Positions 5,513 through 6,642 of a stretch of DNA of 6,642 nucleotides are shown here, piece by piece (the stretch's first letter is position 1; every line of letters begins with the position of its first letter). The notes beneath the pieces were generated by a model. That model searched no databases and was not told where the DNA came from. It saw nothing but the letters and a program-made list of their open reading frames with translations. The position numbers and the translations under genes are program-made. Source of the stretch: Candidatus Heimdallarchaeota archaeon (lineage in GTDB: Archaea > Asgardarchaeota > Heimdallarchaeia > JABLTI01); the NCBI GenBank assembly GCA_030667035.1, contig DAOUWQ010000084.1:1-6642 (forward strand). The letters run 5' to 3'.

Positions 5513-6151
5513 ATGAGTCAAGATATAATTTCCTACAAACAGAAGGTTAGTATAGTACCTGATGAACAAATAATGCGTAGGGTATTTTCAGATGAAAATC
5601 TGATGTTAATTGTTAAGGCATTAAGAAAAGGACCAATGACAGTCCTAGATTTAGTTGAAGAATTTAAAGCTGAAGGTATAAAGAAATCTGACAAATCTGT
5701 TTATCGGTATTTAAAAGATCTAATCGAATGTAAACTCGTTGCTAGAGCAGGGAAAAGAATTACTTCAGTTACTGAAAAGGATTTGCAGAGTGAAACAATC
5801 TATATTAGAACAGCTAAATTTTTTCTAACTGGTGGTTTAAAACACAAAGAAGGTAAACTTGGTGTTGAAAAAACGAAGAAATTGTTTGACTTAATATTTG
5901 TAATTCTAAATAAAAGGTATCCTGAAAAAATAACAACTGTTGAAGGAGTAAAGACTCTATTAAACAAATTTGATGTGAAAAAAGATAAGCTCTTAGTAGA
6001 TTTACTTGAGAATGCTGATGAAGAAGTCTTTCAAAAAGAATCTGAACTTGATTGGGGATTAGTTCAATATCTTCTTGAATATGTTGGTTGGTTAGCTCTG
6101 TTATTAGAGGGCAATATTGATAAAGAAATTGAGGATTGTTGTCCAAAATAA
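5513..6151 (+). CDS. winged helix-turn-helix transcription regulator
   Basis: The 212-residue protein has an N-terminal winged-helix domain (about 20-105). It runs from a helix in 'DENLMLIVKALRKG' (27-40), through 'PMTVLDLVEEFKAEG' (41-55), to a likely recognition helix 'KKSDKSVYRYLKDLIECKLV' (57-76), then a beta-wing around 'ARAGKRITSV' (77-86) and 'TIYIRTAKFFL' (95-105). The layout is that of ArsR-like archaeal regulators, but I do not recognise a named subfamily. The C-terminal part (about 115-206) is helical and acidic near its end, probably for dimerisation or ligand sensing. There is no membrane segment. The ATG follows an excellent AGGTGA. The gene diverges from the small basic gene at 5113-5320, and the spacer carries repeated TGAGAA sites around both TATA boxes. 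I infer that it binds there and represses both itself and the small gene. Ligand and wider targets are unknown. Confidence 0.75.
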   Translation: MSQDIISYKQKVSIVPDEQIMRRVFSDENLMLIVKALRKGPMTVLDLVEEFKAEGIKKSDKSVYRYLKDLIECKLVARAGKRITSVTEKDLQSETIYIRTAKFFLTGGLKHKEGKLGVEKTKKLFDLIFVILNKRYPEKITTVEGVKTLLNKFDVKKDKLLVDLLENADEEVFQKESELDWGLVQYLLEYVGWLALLLEGNIDKEIEDCCPK

Positions 6152-6172
6152 GGCATTCAATTCTTTAAATTA

Positions 6173-6179
6173 TTTTTTT
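6173..6179 (+). terminator. T7 terminator after the regulator gene
   Basis: A run of seven T residues begins 22 bases after the TAA of the regulator gene. No stable hairpin precedes it, as is usual for archaeal termination. Confidence 0.45.
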
Positions 6180-6252
6180 AAACCTTCAATAAGCTCAGTT
6201 GTAACTTGTGAATGTCCTGAAGAACAATTTGAGTCTCTTTTCTCCCGGAAAA

Positions 6253-6267
6253 AGATTTATTAAATCT
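6253..6267. repeat. palindrome AGATTT-ATT-AAATCT
   Basis: Perfect six-base arms flank three bases, 15 bases upstream of the likely TATA box of the next gene. It may be an upstream regulatory site, though short AT-rich palindromes also arise by chance. Confidence 0.25.
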
Positions 6268-6281
6268 CTAAATAATATGAG

Positions 6282-6292
6282 TTGATATATAA
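6282..6292 (+). promoter_or_regulatory. TATA box of the zinc-ribbon protein gene
   Basis: TTGATATATAA lies 28-38 bases ahead of the ATG at 6320. Transcription would start near 6308-6312, leaving a very short leader. GGGG at 6307-6310 could serve for ribosome binding if included. Confidence 0.4.
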
Positions 6293-6319
6293 GAAATTTC
6301 TATTTTGGGGCATAAATAT

Positions 6320-6642
6320 ATGACACTTACGGATGTAAAATATTGCCCAGAATGTGGCAGTAAAAACTCATTAGATAAGAATTTTTGTGGAAGTTGTGGT
6401 GCTTCTTTTGAAACAAAACCAATATCTACACCAACACCAGCTGTAACAACTGCAACAACACCAACAACAACACCAAAAACAACCGAAGAAAAAACTGGCA
6501 TAGCTTTGGGTGTAGTTTCGCTTGTTCTTTCAATTTTAGGTTTAAGTTGCTTTCCTATATTTGGATCCATCGCAGCTATTATAACTGGATTTTTAACCTC
6601 AGACCGGAAAGACAATAAATTCGCTCTCGCAGGTATTATCAT
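6320..6642 (+). CDS. zinc-ribbon membrane protein, N-terminal part (3' end outside window)
   Basis: An ATG at 6320 opens a frame that runs off the window after 107 codons. Residues 8-27 form a zinc ribbon with two cysteine pairs, 'CPEC' (9-12) and 'CGSC' (23-26). Residues 32-59 are a Thr/Pro-rich, probably disordered linker. Residues 60-92 ('GIALGVVSLVLSILGL', a Cys, 'FPIFGSIAAIITGFL') form a hydrophobic hairpin resembling the DUF4190-type membrane module, and 'KFALAGII' begins what looks like the next segment. The expected topology is a cytosolic zinc ribbon tethered to the membrane. Such proteins are common in archaea and bacteria and have no fixed function. The minus-strand open frame here (6268-6642) is an antisense shadow. 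The start is supported by the TATA box at 6282-6292 and GGGG at 6307-6310. Confidence 0.75.
   Translation, partial: MTLTDVKYCPECGSKNSLDKNFCGSCGASFETKPISTPTPAVTTATTPTTTPKTTEEKTGIALGVVSLVLSILGLSCFPIFGSIAAIITGFLTSDRKDNKFALAGII

Noticed and set aside
5814..6146. 110-codon minus-strand open frame
   Set aside because: It is a Gln/Leu-rich shadow inside the winged-helix regulator gene.
6419..6490. repetitive ACA/CCA-rich DNA that looks like a microsatellite
   Set aside because: It encodes the Thr/Pro linker of the zinc-ribbon protein; the repeat follows from codon use and is not an independent element.
6268..6642. 124-codon minus-strand open frame running off the window
   Set aside because: Its Val-rich region is the complement of the Thr/Pro linker of the plus-strand zinc-ribbon gene, which has clear Cys pairs and membrane segments.
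1..6642. search for CRISPR arrays, tRNA or rRNA genes and insertion sequences
   Set aside because: I saw no regularly spaced direct repeats, no tRNA-like cloverleaf core and no transposase-like frame or terminal repeats.

Overview
The window is AT-rich DNA that reads as archaeal. TATA-box-like elements sit about 25-45 bases ahead of several genes, Shine-Dalgarno sites are of the GGTGA/GAGG type, stops are followed by plain T-tracts rather than hairpins, and the first gene is an eRF1/Pelota-type protein, a fold of archaea and eukaryotes. The mix of a Pelota-like paralogue, a zinc-ribbon membrane protein with a Thr/Pro linker, and a DUF2196/YwbE protein would fit an Asgard-type or other mesophilic archaeal lineage. 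That lineage call is inference, not something the sequence proves.

Layout. Bases 1-563 (+) hold the 3' part of an eRF1/Pelota-superfamily gene. Bases 564-865 are a spacer with a possible decayed reading frame. Bases 866-2697 (+) are a tight two-gene operon: a SIS-domain deglycase resembling FrlB and a PfkB-family sugar kinase resembling FrlD. Together they would phosphorylate an Amadori compound (fructosamine such as fructoselysine) and split the phosphate into glucose 6-phosphate and the free amine. Two minus-strand genes follow: a YwbE/DUF2196 protein (2769-2972) and an L-2-amino-thiazoline-4-carboxylic acid hydrolase family protein (3030-3650). Each has a perfect inverted repeat upstream. 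Bases 3816-4985 (+) encode a class I/II PLP aminotransferase, divergent from the hydrolase.

Bases 5113-6151 hold the most unusual part. A short, basic, lysine-rich minus-strand gene that looks frame-broken (5113-5320) and a winged-helix regulator (5513-6151, +) diverge from a 190-base control region. That region carries two archaeal promoters and a cluster of TGAGAA half-sites placed around both TATA boxes. This looks like a repressor-operator circuit controlling itself and its small neighbour. Bases 6320-6642 (+) begin a zinc-ribbon membrane protein cut off by the window end.

The most notable content is the archaeal FrlB/FrlD-like Amadori-degradation pair, which has no transporter beside it, and the divergent regulator/small-protein locus with its operator array.
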